64,000 bases of DNA, from the NCBI GenBank assembly GCA_045585835.1, contig JAZMZG010000013.1, forward strand, positions 62,001 through 126,000, given 5' to 3'. The position numbers and the translations under genes were made by a program. This document shows, in pieces, positions 35,844-44,664 of the stretch (positions within the stretch are counted from its first letter, which is position 1; every line of letters begins with the position of its first letter). The notes under the pieces were generated by a model. That model had not been told where the DNA came from, ran no database searches, and worked only from the letters and a program-made list of their open reading frames with translations. The stretch comes from CALCTE01 sp045585835. GTDB lineage: Bacteria > Bacillota > Clostridia > Oscillospirales > CAG-272.

Positions 35844-36458
35844 TTATATGAATAAATTTCGTTCATCATCAAGACACGTTTGTGACATATGACCGGGTAA
35901 TACTGTAAAATTCATATCAATATCGTAAAGCTTTTTTAGAGATTGCCTCATATCGTTTTCATTTCCACCGTAAAGATCCGTTCTTCCAAAACCTTGATAA
36001 AACAGCGTATCGCCGCTTAACATTAAGTTTTCGCATAAGTATACGCAGCTTCCTTTTGTATGCCCCGGTGTTTTTATGCATTCTATATACACGCCGTCGA
36101 AATTCAGTACGGTTTCATCATCCAATACTATATCGGGGTATCTTTCTATAGCATAATCGTATCCGAATATAAGACGTGACTCATTGTATACGCTCTCCGA
36201 TATCATATCCGTATCTTCATTTGTCATTACAAGAAGGGCATCTGTTTTTTCAAGAAGCTCGTTTACGGCACCGATATGATCTGCGTGACCGTGAGTGAGC
36301 AATATAAACTTTAGATTCAAAGAATATCGGTTTAAATATCTTTCTATTTTTGCACAGTCATCTGCGGGGTCGATGATCGCTGCATTCATCGTATTTTCAT
36401 CATAAATAATATAAGAATTTGTCGGCATCATTCCCAAAGGTACAGTAATATATTTCAT
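35844..36458 (-). CDS. MBL-fold (glyoxalase II-like) metal hydrolase
   Basis: A 204-residue cytosolic metallo-beta-lactamase-fold enzyme. The metal-binding motif THGHADHIGAV is around residue 55. Further ligands are the His in TPGHTKGS and the C-terminal PGHMS. The layout is that of the small glyoxalase II-like group widespread in Firmicutes. The substrate cannot be assigned from the sequence. It is transcribed alone, opposite to the flanking genes. Confidence 0.87.
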   Translation of the reverse strand: MKYITVPLGMMPTNSYIIYDENTMNAAIIDPADDCAKIERYLNRYSLNLKFILLTHGHADHIGAVNELLEKTDALLVMTNEDTDMISESVYNESRLIFGYDYAIERYPDIVLDDETVLNFDGVYIECIKTPGHTKGSCVYLCENLMLSGDTLFYQGFGRTDLYGGNENDMRQSLKKLYDIDMNFTVLPGHMSQTCLDDERNLFI

Positions 36459-36542
36459 TTAATACCTCTATCAACATAATGTCTGTATATTATAGTGCAT
36501 ATTTCGGTAAAAAGCAAGAGCAAAATTATGACATTTTTGCAA

Positions 36543-36573
36543 TTTTCGTTAAATATCTTGTCTTTAACGAAAA
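36543..36573. promoter_or_regulatory. Palindromic operator-like dyad at the RluA-type gene promoter
   Basis: TTTTCGTTAAA (36543-36553) and TTTAACGAAAA (36563-36573) form a perfect 11-bp inverted repeat with a 9-nt spacer. It overlaps the -35 and spacer of the next promoter. No protein is known to me for this site. Confidence 0.45.
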
Positions 36574-36585
36574 AAGTGATATAAT
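36558..36585 (+). promoter_or_regulatory. Promoter of the RluA-type gene
   Basis: TTGTCT, a 16-bp spacer and TATAAT with an extended TGA; GGAGGA and the ATG follow about 15-20 bases later. Confidence 0.75.
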
Positions 36586-36603
36586 ATATGCAAAGGAGGA
36601 AGT

Positions 36604-37563
36604 ATGAGAGAATTTATTATAAAAAAGAATGACGAAAGCCAAAGACTTGATAAGTTTTTGAAAAAACTCATGCCGGATATACCCTCATCTTTAATATATA
36701 AATATTTACGAAAAAAATGCATTAGGCTTAACGGAAAACATTGTACGGACGGCGCGGTAAAGTTAAAATTAAACGATGTGTTAAATCTTTACGTCAGCGA
36801 TGAATTTTTCGAAAAAGATAAGGAAAAAAACGCAATAATTTATGAAGAAGGAATGCTTGATATTGTTTATGAAGACAAAAACATTATTTTAATAAACAAA
36901 CCCGACGGTCAAAGCGTTCACTCTGATGAAAAGCAAAAAAGCCATACTGTAATAGACAACGTTATTGCTTATTTGATATATAAAGGGGAATATGACCCTA
37001 AAAGCGAACAAAGCTTTGTACCTGCACTCTGCAACAGACTTGACAGAAACACAAAAGGTATCGTAATTGCCGCAAAAAACGCAGATGCGCTTCGTGAAAT
37101 GAATGAGATAATTAAAAACCGTGAAGCAATCAAGCGGTATATGGCTTTGGTTCACGGGGCGCCGTTAAAAAAACAAGGCACTTTAAAGCATTTTCTTTTA
37201 AGAAATGATAAGACAAATGAAGTTGTTGTTTTTGAGAAACCTATCCCAAACGGAAAAACCGCAATACTCGATTATAGCTTTGTAAAAAGCTGTTTACTTA
37301 AAAACGGTGATATTGCCTCCTTACTTGAGGTTGATTTGCATACCGGAAGAACACATCAAATAAGAGCGCAGCTTGCTTATATGGGCAACAGTATAATTGG
37401 TGACGGAAAATATGGGAAAAGCTATTCTACGGATAAGAAAAACGGCTTTGTGCATCAGGCGCTGTGTGCGTACAAGCTCTCTTTTAGGCTCGAAAATGAA
37501 TATAAAACGCTATCATATCTCAACGGAAAAGAATTTAAAATCAAATTTAATTTTGAGGTGTAA
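36604..37563 (+). CDS. RluA/RluC-like pseudouridine synthase
   Basis: Second RluA-family enzyme of the window, 319 residues. It has an N-terminal S4 domain (SQRLDKFLKKLMPDIPSSL), the catalytic Asp motif LCNRLDRNTKGIVIAAK and the C-terminal HTGRTHQIRAQL. The S4 domain and basic linker fit RluC-like enzymes acting on 23S rRNA, but the exact target uridines cannot be read from the sequence. GGAGGA precedes the ATG. It is followed two bases later by a membrane protein gene. Confidence 0.9.
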   Translation: MREFIIKKNDESQRLDKFLKKLMPDIPSSLIYKYLRKKCIRLNGKHCTDGAVKLKLNDVLNLYVSDEFFEKDKEKNAIIYEEGMLDIVYEDKNIILINKPDGQSVHSDEKQKSHTVIDNVIAYLIYKGEYDPKSEQSFVPALCNRLDRNTKGIVIAAKNADALREMNEIIKNREAIKRYMALVHGAPLKKQGTLKHFLLRNDKTNEVVVFEKPIPNGKTAILDYSFVKSCLLKNGDIASLLEVDLHTGRTHQIRAQLAYMGNSIIGDGKYGKSYSTDKKNGFVHQALCAYKLSFRLENEYKTLSYLNGKEFKIKFNFEV

Positions 37564-37565
37564 AA

Positions 37566-38177
37566 ATGTTAACGAAAATGAAAAACAAAATAGGCTTTGC
37601 CTTTAGAATTTACGGATATCAAGTTGCGATGTCTGTATATACAATGATGATTTCAATGCCGATTATTGCAATGACCGAAATCGTTTTTGCAAGAAGTGTA
37701 GCGGTTATTTTTTCAATATGCTTATTTCTCGTTATGGTGTATTTTGCGGCACACACACTCGGTGAAAAGGATTTTGTCGGCAGAAATAATCCTATAAATC
37801 CCCCCAAGGCTCATGACGGATTTATATTTGGAATTATGTCCCAATTTATTAATTATTTGGTTATGATACTTATGCTTATTTCTGCGGGTGGCATTAACGG
37901 ATTTGCAACGGCATTTATGAACTTGTTTGGATATATGTTTATGCACGCAAACTTCATAAGCGGCGGTCTTAAAACAGTATTACCCGAAGCATCTGCAGCG
38001 ACCCTTGCTGCTCTTTCATCACTGTGGTATTTTATATTTACGATTCCCACGGTTATAACTTGCGGTGTTGGTTATATGTTCGGCTTCAAGGGAATAAAAA
38101 TATCAAAGTTTTTCAAGCTTGATAAAAACGAAATACATTCCGGCCCTAACGATGACAACCCAAGCTTTGATAGATAG
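37566..38177 (+). CDS. Multi-pass membrane protein, function unknown
   Basis: I do not recognise this 203-residue protein. It has about five hydrophobic helices (roughly 17-37, 42-62, 88-108, 112-130 and 150-175), a loop with NNPINPPKAHDGF, and a hydrophilic C-terminal tail ending NDDNPSFDR. Small Gly/Ala/Met-rich helices suggest a compact integral membrane protein. It is probably co-transcribed with the RluA-type gene (GAGGTG SD, two-base gap). The downstream gene is a cell-wall amidase, which gives a weak hint of an envelope role. Confidence 0.6.
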   Translation: MLTKMKNKIGFAFRIYGYQVAMSVYTMMISMPIIAMTEIVFARSVAVIFSICLFLVMVYFAAHTLGEKDFVGRNNPINPPKAHDGFIFGIMSQFINYLVMILMLISAGGINGFATAFMNLFGYMFMHANFISGGLKTVLPEASAATLAALSSLWYFIFTIPTVITCGVGYMFGFKGIKISKFFKLDKNEIHSGPNDDNPSFDR

Positions 38178-38192
38178 AGCATAGTTTATAAG

Positions 38193-38217
38193 CCTTGTGA
38201 ATATTATTATCACGAGG
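38193..38217 (+). promoter_or_regulatory. Hairpin sequestering the amidase gene SD
   Basis: CCTTGTGA (38193-38200) can pair with TCACGAGG (38210-38217), an 8-bp stem with one G-U pair and a 9-nt loop. The right arm contains the GAGG part of the SD for the TTG start at 38226, so the stem could limit translation. Confidence 0.4.
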
Positions 38218-38225
38218 TGATTTGA

Positions 38226-38993
38226 TTGACAAACAAGAATGAAAGATATTTAAAAACTTATACTTTCAAGCTTATCGTATTTTGTATTGCATTACTCGCA
38301 TTATTTATATCTGTGCTTTTGTTAAGTATAAAACTCGGATTTTTTAAAAATGCGCCTAAAATATTAGATGCATTTTCCGATAACGAAAAAGAATACGTTA
38401 TTGTTCTCGATGCGGGTCACGGCGGTGTTGATACCGGCGCAAGCGGTGTAGTCGGTGAGTATGAAAGCACACTCTGCCTTGAGCTTACACAAAAGGTATA
38501 TTCGTTTTTGAATATGCATTCAAATAAGGTCGTAATGACACGTACAGACGATAAATTACTTGTTTCCAAAAACAGCAATTTATCGCGAAAGCAAAGCGAT
38601 CTTGCGGGCAGAGTTGAATTCACTAATGAATATAAGGATGCTATTTTCATAAGTATTCACATGAATACTTATCCGCTTGAGTCGTGTAGGGGTACGCAGA
38701 TATTTTATTCACCCAATAATTCTGAAAGTAAAGTTTTGGCGGATATTGTATCAAGCAACATAAAGCTTTCGCTTCAGCCTGACAATACAAGAGCAAATAA
38801 AGAGGCGGGTACGAATATTTACGTTTTGAATAAGCTTAACGTTCCTGCGATATTGATAGAATGCGGCTTTATAAGTAACTATGAAGAAGCGAAACTGTTA
38901 AATGATGAAGAATATCAAAATAAGCTTGCGGCTGTAATTTCCGAAAGCATAACGGAATATATTGAAAAAACATACGGAGAATTATATGGCTAA
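38226..38993 (+). CDS. N-acetylmuramoyl-L-alanine amidase (Amidase_3), TTG start
   Basis: Zinc amidase that cuts the bond between muramic acid and the stem peptide. An N-terminal membrane helix (about 12-35) puts the catalytic domain outside the cytoplasm. Zinc and active-site motifs are VLDAGHGGVDTGASG, the FISIHMNTYP region and ILIECGFISNYEEA. The single-anchor, 255-residue form resembles CwlD, which makes muramic delta-lactam in the spore cortex, but this cannot be proved here. TTG follows GAGGTGAT. It overlaps radA by eight bases. Confidence 0.85.
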   Translation: MTNKNERYLKTYTFKLIVFCIALLALFISVLLLSIKLGFFKNAPKILDAFSDNEKEYVIVLDAGHGGVDTGASGVVGEYESTLCLELTQKVYSFLNMHSNKVVMTRTDDKLLVSKNSNLSRKQSDLAGRVEFTNEYKDAIFISIHMNTYPLESCRGTQIFYSPNNSESKVLADIVSSNIKLSLQPDNTRANKEAGTNIYVLNKLNVPAILIECGFISNYEEAKLLNDEEYQNKLAAVISESITEYIEKTYGELYG

Positions 38994-40389
38994 AAACAGT
39001 GTAAGAAGTGTATTTGTTTGCAGTGAGTGCGGCAACGAAACAACTAAATGGTTTGGAAAATGTACGGCTTGCGGAAGTTGGAATTCAATGTTTGAGCAAA
39101 AAATCGAACCCGAAATTAACCTTCCAACATCAAAAACGATGCGTACGTATTCAAATGCTTTAAGTGACTCTGCGTGCATTATTTCCGATATAGAGGATAA
39201 CGATAATTACAGAATATCTACGGGCTGCGGAGAGTTCGACAGAGTTCTCGGAGGCGGTATTGTTTGCGGCTCGGTAGTTCTTTTAAGCGGTGAGCCCGGT
39301 ATTGGTAAATCAACGCTTCTTTTACAGATATGCAGCGATATTTCGAAAGAGCATAAAATTTTATACGTTTCGGGCGAGGAATCCAAAAATCAGTTAAAGG
39401 TCAGAGCCAAGAGACTTGGTGTGGATTCGGACAAGCTTTATATTTTGACACAAACGAATATAACGGACGTTATGCCGCAAATCGATATGGTTGCCCCCGA
39501 CGTTGTAATAATCGACTCTATACAAACGATGTATGATGAAAGGGTAAACTCCACACCTTCGAGTATAACTCAAGTAAAAGAGTGTACAATGGCTATTATC
39601 AACAAGGCGAAAAGCACGGGTATATCGGTGATAATCGTCGGACATGTCAACAAAGAGGGAAATATTGCAGGACCCAAGGTAGTGGAACATATGGTTGATG
39701 CAGTATTACATTTTGAAGGAGAGAGGTCACATCAAAACAGAATTATTAGAGCTGTTAAAAACCGTTATGGTTCTACCAATGAAATCGGCGTTTTTGAGAT
39801 GACGGACGAGGGACTTCGCGAGATCACAAACCCTTCGGAGATGCTTTTATCAGGAAGACCCATAGGAGTTCCCGGTAACTGCACCGTATGTATTATAGAG
39901 GGTACCCGCCCAATACTTGCGGAGGTACAGGCACTTGTGACAACTACCGTTTTTCCGTCGCCTCGCAGAATGGCAAACGGTGTAGACTATAACCGACTCT
40001 CGCTTATAGTTGCGGTTTTGGAAAAAAGGCTTGGACTCAAATTTGCCACAAACGATACATATTTAAACGTAGTCGGCGGTATAAGGATTGATGAACCCGC
40101 AAGTGACCTTGCTATTGCTCTTGCTTTGTTTTCGGGAATATCCGATATACCCGTACCGGACAGTCTTGCCGTATTGGGAGAGGTTGGCCTTTCGGGCGAA
40201 ACAAGGCCCGTTAACTTTTGCGACCTTTGCGTAAATGAAGCCGCAAGGCAAGGTTTTTCGGAGGTTATGATACCGCAAAGAAATTATGATAAGCTACAGA
40301 AAAAGGATTTCGGCATAAAGATAATTCCCGTAAAGAGCTTGTACGAAGCAATAAATTACATAAAAAACGCCGCAAATGCAAGGGGATAA
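38986..40389 (+). CDS. radA: DNA repair protein RadA
   Basis: RecA-like ATPase that promotes branch migration in recombination repair. ATG 38986 is chosen; it overlaps the amidase stop by eight bases, has GGAG upstream and gives the standard N-terminus. A C4 zinc finger comes first (CSECG, then CTACGSW), followed by Walker A GEPGIGKST near residue 98, the RadA-specific KNRYG motif and a C-terminal Lon-protease-like domain (SGETRPV). About 467 residues is normal. Confidence 0.96.
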   Translation: MAKNSVRSVFVCSECGNETTKWFGKCTACGSWNSMFEQKIEPEINLPTSKTMRTYSNALSDSACIISDIEDNDNYRISTGCGEFDRVLGGGIVCGSVVLLSGEPGIGKSTLLLQICSDISKEHKILYVSGEESKNQLKVRAKRLGVDSDKLYILTQTNITDVMPQIDMVAPDVVIIDSIQTMYDERVNSTPSSITQVKECTMAIINKAKSTGISVIIVGHVNKEGNIAGPKVVEHMVDAVLHFEGERSHQNRIIRAVKNRYGSTNEIGVFEMTDEGLREITNPSEMLLSGRPIGVPGNCTVCIIEGTRPILAEVQALVTTTVFPSPRRMANGVDYNRLSLIVAVLEKRLGLKFATNDTYLNVVGGIRIDEPASDLAIALALFSGISDIPVPDSLAVLGEVGLSGETRPVNFCDLCVNEAARQGFSEVMIPQRNYDKLQKKDFGIKIIPVKSLYEAINYIKNAANARG

Positions 40390-40395
40390 TAGAAT

Positions 40396-41379
40396 ATGAA
40401 CTATAAAAATTCCTGCGATATTTTGGACGAATTTTTAAATTACAAATTTGTAATTGCAGGTGGAGCAAAAAGCACGGTTGATCAATATTATAATGATATT
40501 CATTTGTTTTTTGCATACCTGAAGCGTAAAAAAATGCATATTAACGATGAGGAAACCGAAATATCGGTTAATGATTGCGATCTTGAGTTTGTAAAGCAAA
40601 TTAAACGTTCCGATATATATGAATATATGAACTATTGCTTTGACCAGCGACAAAACTCAAAAAGAACGCTTGCAAGAAAGCTGTCGTCTATTAAAGAATT
40701 TTACAAATACGTTTGTATAAAACAGCATTATATCGAAGATAACCCAACAGTCGGTATAGATACCCCAAAATATAAAAACGGCTTACCGAAGTATTTAAAA
40801 CTCAATGAATGTATAACATTACTTGAATCCGTTGAGGGAAAATACAAAATAAGGGACTATGCCATTTTAACCTTGTTCTTAAACTGCGGGATGCGTCTTT
40901 CCGAGCTTGTAGGCCTTAACGTATCAAGCCTAAGAAAAGCTGATGACGGCAGCGACAGTTTTGTTTGCTTGAACGTTATCGGTAAAGGAAGCAAGGAACG
41001 AATAATTTATTTAAACGATGCGTGTAATCTTGCTTTAAAGGATTACTTAAGCTACAGAAGCTCAGTAGTTGATATAGTGGATAAAGATGCATTGTTCATT
41101 TCCGCAAGAAAAACACGTATCAATAAGCGTCAAGTTGAGAATATAGTAAAAAACGCATTAAAAAATGCAAATTTAGACGGTAGGGGACTTTCAACTCATA
41201 AGCTTCGCCATACCGCCGCAACGCTTTTATATGAGCACGGCAAGGTTGATGTCAGAGTTTTGAAAGATATACTCGGGCACGAACAGCTTAACACCACTCA
41301 AATATATACACATTTAAGTGACGATAGTATGTATAATGCCGTAAATTCCAACCCGCTTAATAAAATAAATAAAAAATGA
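40396..41379 (+). CDS. Xer-type tyrosine site-specific recombinase
   Basis: 327 residues with an N-terminal SAM-like core-binding domain and a C-terminal catalytic domain. All six catalytic residues are visible: Arg in GMRLSELVGL, Lys in GKGSKERII, His and Arg in HKLRHTAATL, His in LGHEQLNTTQ and the Tyr in IYTHL. Length, order and the housekeeping location favour a XerC/XerD chromosome-dimer resolvase over a phage integrase. It follows radA by six bases. The cognate dif site was not located in the window. Confidence 0.9.
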   Translation: MNYKNSCDILDEFLNYKFVIAGGAKSTVDQYYNDIHLFFAYLKRKKMHINDEETEISVNDCDLEFVKQIKRSDIYEYMNYCFDQRQNSKRTLARKLSSIKEFYKYVCIKQHYIEDNPTVGIDTPKYKNGLPKYLKLNECITLLESVEGKYKIRDYAILTLFLNCGMRLSELVGLNVSSLRKADDGSDSFVCLNVIGKGSKERIIYLNDACNLALKDYLSYRSSVVDIVDKDALFISARKTRINKRQVENIVKNALKNANLDGRGLSTHKLRHTAATLLYEHGKVDVRVLKDILGHEQLNTTQIYTHLSDDSMYNAVNSNPLNKINKK

Positions 41380-41402
41380 GTTTATCCAACGGACAAACTC
41401 AT
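41376..41402. terminator. Bidirectional terminator containing both stop codons
   Basis: ATGAGTTT-A-TCC pairs with GGA-C-AAACTCAT around AAC. The recombinase stop (41377-41379) and the opposite spoIIID stop (41399-41401) both lie in the arms. Flanks are A- and T-rich. Confidence 0.78.
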
Positions 41403-41665
41403 TTATCTTCACTTTTTTCTTTAATGCTCAAATATTTTCTTTTGGTGGCTTCTCCGCCCCTTATGTGACGCACCTTTTTATTATATTTGAGTATTTCAGA
41501 GATCTCATCATACAGACTTGCGTTTACGTTTATAAGCCTTTCGCTCATATCTTTATGTACGGTTGATTTTGATATTCCGAAATGCTTTGATGCATCTCTT
41601 ACGGTACACTTTGTTACTGCTATATATTCGGCGGTTTCGATAATTCGATTTTCGATGTCGTACAT
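41399..41665 (-). CDS. spoIIID: Sporulation transcriptional regulator SpoIIID
   Basis: Small DNA-binding switch protein of the mother cell, acting after SigE and before SigK. The 88-residue length and the helix-turn-helix (CTVRDASKHFGISKSTVHKD) are diagnostic. The downstream region NASLYDEISEILKYNKKVRHIRGG, shown in part here, and the basic C-terminus match the family. GGAGGG precedes the ATG. It is transcribed alone. In Bacillus it is SigE-dependent; a possible CATA-type -10 is upstream but I could not fix a promoter. Confidence 0.95.
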   Translation of the reverse strand: MYDIENRIIETAEYIAVTKCTVRDASKHFGISKSTVHKDMSERLINVNASLYDEISEILKYNKKVRHIRGGEATKRKYLSIKEKSEDK

Positions 41666-41761
41666 ATTTTCCCTCCGTTAACATTGTACATTAGATAATA
41701 TTAACCAAAGCAAGAAAATATGACTCTTAAATAATACTAATTAAAATAAAGGAAACAGGAT

Positions 41762-42454
41762 ATGAAAGACAATATACACGAAGGACACAGAAGCAGACTC
41801 AAAAACAGATTTTTAAATGAAGGCCTTGAGAATTTTGAACAGCATAATGTTCTTGAGCTTTTGCTGTTTTTCTCGATTCCCGTAAGAGATGTCAATCCCA
41901 TAGCGCATAGCTTGATACAGGAATTCGGAAGCCTTGACAAAGTTCTTGATGCCGATTTTGACAGACTTTGCGCCGTAAAGGGTGTAAGTGAACACACGGC
42001 AACATTAATAACGATGATACCGCAACTTTTTGGCAGATATTCAAAGCTTAAATTGACCGAGAATAAGCTATACAGCAACAGTGATGATTTTTTAAGATTG
42101 CTTGTTTGCGATGCCGCCGCCGAGAAAAACGAAGCCGTTTGGATATATCTTTTGGATAATATGGACAGAGTAATATTTTCCGGAAAGATTTTCAGCGGCT
42201 CTGTGAATTCTGTCAAATTTGATACAAGAACCGTTGTTGAACTTGTATTAAAGAAGAACGCTTCGTCTATGGTCGTTATGCATAACCATCCCGACGGCTC
42301 GGTATTTCCGAGTAATATGGATAAAGATACCACTATGGAGCTTATTAGAGTTTTCACAGCAATAGGTGTAAATTTCAAAGAGCATTATATTGCGGCAGGC
42401 AAAAATCTTTTCCCCATATTAAGCAACACAGGGATAATTACGGTTAAAGTATGA
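41762..42454 (+). CDS. radC: RadC family JAB/MPN-domain protein
   Basis: Putative zinc metalloprotein of the RadC (UPF0758) family; its role in DNA repair is disputed. An N-terminal helix-hairpin-helix region (about 1-75) precedes the JAB1/MPN-like domain, with the JAMM-type motif HNHPDGSVFPSNMD around residue 178. At 230 residues it has the standard length. AAAGGAAACAGG precedes the ATG. It overlaps the next gene by four bases (ATGATG at the stop). Confidence 0.9.
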   Translation: MKDNIHEGHRSRLKNRFLNEGLENFEQHNVLELLLFFSIPVRDVNPIAHSLIQEFGSLDKVLDADFDRLCAVKGVSEHTATLITMIPQLFGRYSKLKLTENKLYSNSDDFLRLLVCDAAAEKNEAVWIYLLDNMDRVIFSGKIFSGSVNSVKFDTRTVVELVLKKNASSMVVMHNHPDGSVFPSNMDKDTTMELIRVFTAIGVNFKEHYIAAGKNLFPILSNTGIITVKV

Positions 42455-43662
42455 TGACTTTTCAAGAGCTTGCAAAACAGCTGAAAATTGATGGTGCCCC
42501 CAAAATTCCGAGTTGCTATTATCCTGTACCGCACAATAGAAAAAATGAGCTGTGCAGTCTTGATATGATACGTACTCTACAGAATAAATATAATTTATTT
42601 GCGGAATTTTACGAAGACGTACAAGATGGATATAACGACTTAAAAAACGATCCTACAAGGAAAGATTACCTTGATGCTGTCAGCCTGTATTTGAAAGACG
42701 TAGGAATAGATGAGGCATTAAAGGTAAAATATCCTTCTTCGGTAAATACACCCGCATCGAATATGCTCCCGCTTTTAGTACATTTGCCGAGCATTGAAAA
42801 CACTTATGAAAATTATATAAGGCGAGGTCTTACACACGAACAAGCTTTAGCTTGTCTTGGTATTTATTCAATATATCTTCGTGAAGAAAAATTGTACAGA
42901 AGCAAGATAACGGGTATTTCTCCCGCAATTTCAAATTGGATGTGGAGATTTACAAAGAACACTATAGTTTATCTCGGTGACAACGGACTGAACTTTCAAG
43001 CGATTAAAACACCTGCCGATTTTCCGTATATTCTCAAAAATCGTGCAAGCGGTGAGTACGCAATCGTTTTCCAAAGCGGATATAGTGTTCATAAAAGCGG
43101 TATACCGCTTGGAAGTAAAGGCGCAGAGGATAGGGAGGGCGCATTTAAGACTTACTTTGAAGAAACGAATGATACATATATAGGAAACGTCTCAAATACA
43201 AGAAGTATAGATTCAAAAACGACCGTTTTTTCAAAAAATGAATGGGAAGCCGTATTAAGACCGGGTGATGATGTAATTTCAATGCATATTTTTTGGGATT
43301 CCGACCTAACGCCGGAGAAGGTAAAATATTCTGTTGACAGAGGTACTGATATCGTTAAAAATGCATATCCCGAATATGCTTTCAAAGCGCTTTACTGTTG
43401 TTCATGGCTTATGAGTCCCGAAATAAATGATGCACTTGGAGATAATTCAAAACTCAGTAAGTTTTCTTCAAGTTTTATACGTTTTCCCATAGTAAGCAAC
43501 GGGGAGGCTGCATTACACTACGTTTTCCCTAAAGACCGTGATAATTTCAACGAACTTGATAAGCTTGATGAAAACACGTCATTGCAAAGAGCCTTCAAGA
43601 AAAAGCTTTTAGCAGGGAAGTACATTTACGATACTTGCGGTGTTATACCTTTTGTCCGATAA
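42451..43662 (+). CDS. Acyltransferase-like protein (NAT_N plus GNAT_C-type domains)
   Basis: A 403-residue protein with no clear function. The N-terminal helical region (about 1-130) and the C-terminal half, with IVFQSGYSVHKSG-type strands and GDDVISMHIFWDSDLTPEKV (near 270-290), resemble the paired NAT_N and GNAT_C acyltransferase domains found in Firmicutes (DUF5596-type). A classical GNAT acetyl-CoA loop (RxxGxG/A) is not obvious. It is translationally coupled to radC by a four-base overlap. The identification rests on remembered family patterns. Confidence 0.55.
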   Translation: MMTFQELAKQLKIDGAPKIPSCYYPVPHNRKNELCSLDMIRTLQNKYNLFAEFYEDVQDGYNDLKNDPTRKDYLDAVSLYLKDVGIDEALKVKYPSSVNTPASNMLPLLVHLPSIENTYENYIRRGLTHEQALACLGIYSIYLREEKLYRSKITGISPAISNWMWRFTKNTIVYLGDNGLNFQAIKTPADFPYILKNRASGEYAIVFQSGYSVHKSGIPLGSKGAEDREGAFKTYFEETNDTYIGNVSNTRSIDSKTTVFSKNEWEAVLRPGDDVISMHIFWDSDLTPEKVKYSVDRGTDIVKNAYPEYAFKALYCCSWLMSPEINDALGDNSKLSKFSSSFIRFPIVSNGEAALHYVFPKDRDNFNELDKLDENTSLQRAFKKKLLAGKYIYDTCGVIPFVR

Positions 43663-43707
43663 ATATATTTTATATTAAAGATGAATTTTTATCAACACAG
43701 AGGGATT

Positions 43708-44592
43708 ATGAAAACAGAAAAGAATATTTTTATTGCATTCATTCTGAATTTGGCTTTTTCCGTATTTGAGTTTTTTGGAGGAATTTATACCGGTAGTGTA
43801 GCTATTATTTCAGATGCTATTCACGATATAGGCGATGCGTTAAGCATCGGAATTGCATTTTTTCTTGAAAAGAAGAGCAAACGGCAACCTGATGAAAAAT
43901 ATACATACGGTTACGTCGGATATTCTGTAATCGGCGGCGTAATAACCACCTTGATTCTCATATTCGGCTCGTATACGGTCATATATAATGCAATATTGCG
44001 TATTATTAATCAATCGCATATCAACTATAATGGTATGATCGTATTTGCGATAGTGGGGGTATGTGTAAATTTCTGCGCCGCTGTTTTTACCGGTAGGGGA
44101 GATTCTTTAAATCAAAAAGCAGTAAATCTTCACATGCTTGAAGACGTGCTTGGGTGGATAGTTGTTCTTATCGGTGCCGTTATAATAAAATTTACCGATC
44201 TATATATTATTGACCCTTTAATGTCTATAGCAATAGCTGTATTTATCCTTGTGAATGCTTTAAAAAATATAAAAGAGGCGTTTAAACTTTTCCTTAATAA
44301 AATTCCCAACGATATCTGCATTAATGATATTAAAGCTCATATTTGTTCTATTGAAGGAGTTGTTGACGTTCATCATATACATGCTTGGAGCATAGACGGT
44401 CACCGTAATTATGCAACCATGCATATTGTTACAAAAGAGAATGTAAGCGATATTAAAGGCAAAATACGTAGTGAACTTAAAGAGCACGGAATAGACCACG
44501 TAACGCTTGAATTTGAAACTGAAAACGAATGCTGTCAAGAAAGAAGTTGCAGTATTGATTTCGACGTTGTATGCAGACACCATAAGCATTAA
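43708..44592 (+). CDS. Cation diffusion facilitator (CDF) transporter
   Basis: Membrane exporter of divalent metals (Zn2+, Mn2+, Co2+ or similar) driven by proton exchange. ATG 43708 is preferred because AGAGGG is just upstream, though ATG 43681 is in frame. Six helices are visible; the helix-2 metal site is SDAIHDIGDAL (His-Asp) and helix-5 has an HxLED-like variant, LHMLEDVLGW. The cytoplasmic domain has HHIHAW. The C-terminal tail is Cys- and His-rich (CRHHKH), which suggests metal sensing. Confidence 0.92.
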   Translation: MKTEKNIFIAFILNLAFSVFEFFGGIYTGSVAIISDAIHDIGDALSIGIAFFLEKKSKRQPDEKYTYGYVGYSVIGGVITTLILIFGSYTVIYNAILRIINQSHINYNGMIVFAIVGVCVNFCAAVFTGRGDSLNQKAVNLHMLEDVLGWIVVLIGAVIIKFTDLYIIDPLMSIAIAVFILVNALKNIKEAFKLFLNKIPNDICINDIKAHICSIEGVVDVHHIHAWSIDGHRNYATMHIVTKENVSDIKGKIRSELKEHGIDHVTLEFETENECCQERSCSIDFDVVCRHHKH

Positions 44593-44617
44593 CCGATTTT
44601 ATATTTTTAGGTAAAAT

Positions 44618-44656
44618 AAATCCGAACCCCACCGTTGTGTGATGGGGTCCGGATTT
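44618..44656. terminator. Bidirectional terminator between CDF gene and tRNA-Leu
   Basis: AAATCCG-A-ACCCCA pairs with TGGGGT-C-CGGATTT around an internal loop, followed by T-rich sequence on the plus side and an A-rich flank on the other. Confidence 0.85.
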
Positions 44657-44664
44657 TAATTATA

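Noticed and set aside
40396..41379. Phage or integrative-element integrase
   Set aside because: Housekeeping neighbours (radA, spoIIID), Xer-like length, and no att-like repeats or phage genes nearby.
41737..42378. Antisense open frame over radC
   Set aside because: Ser/Phe-rich low-complexity translation, no start signal; radC in the other strand has a clear JAB motif.
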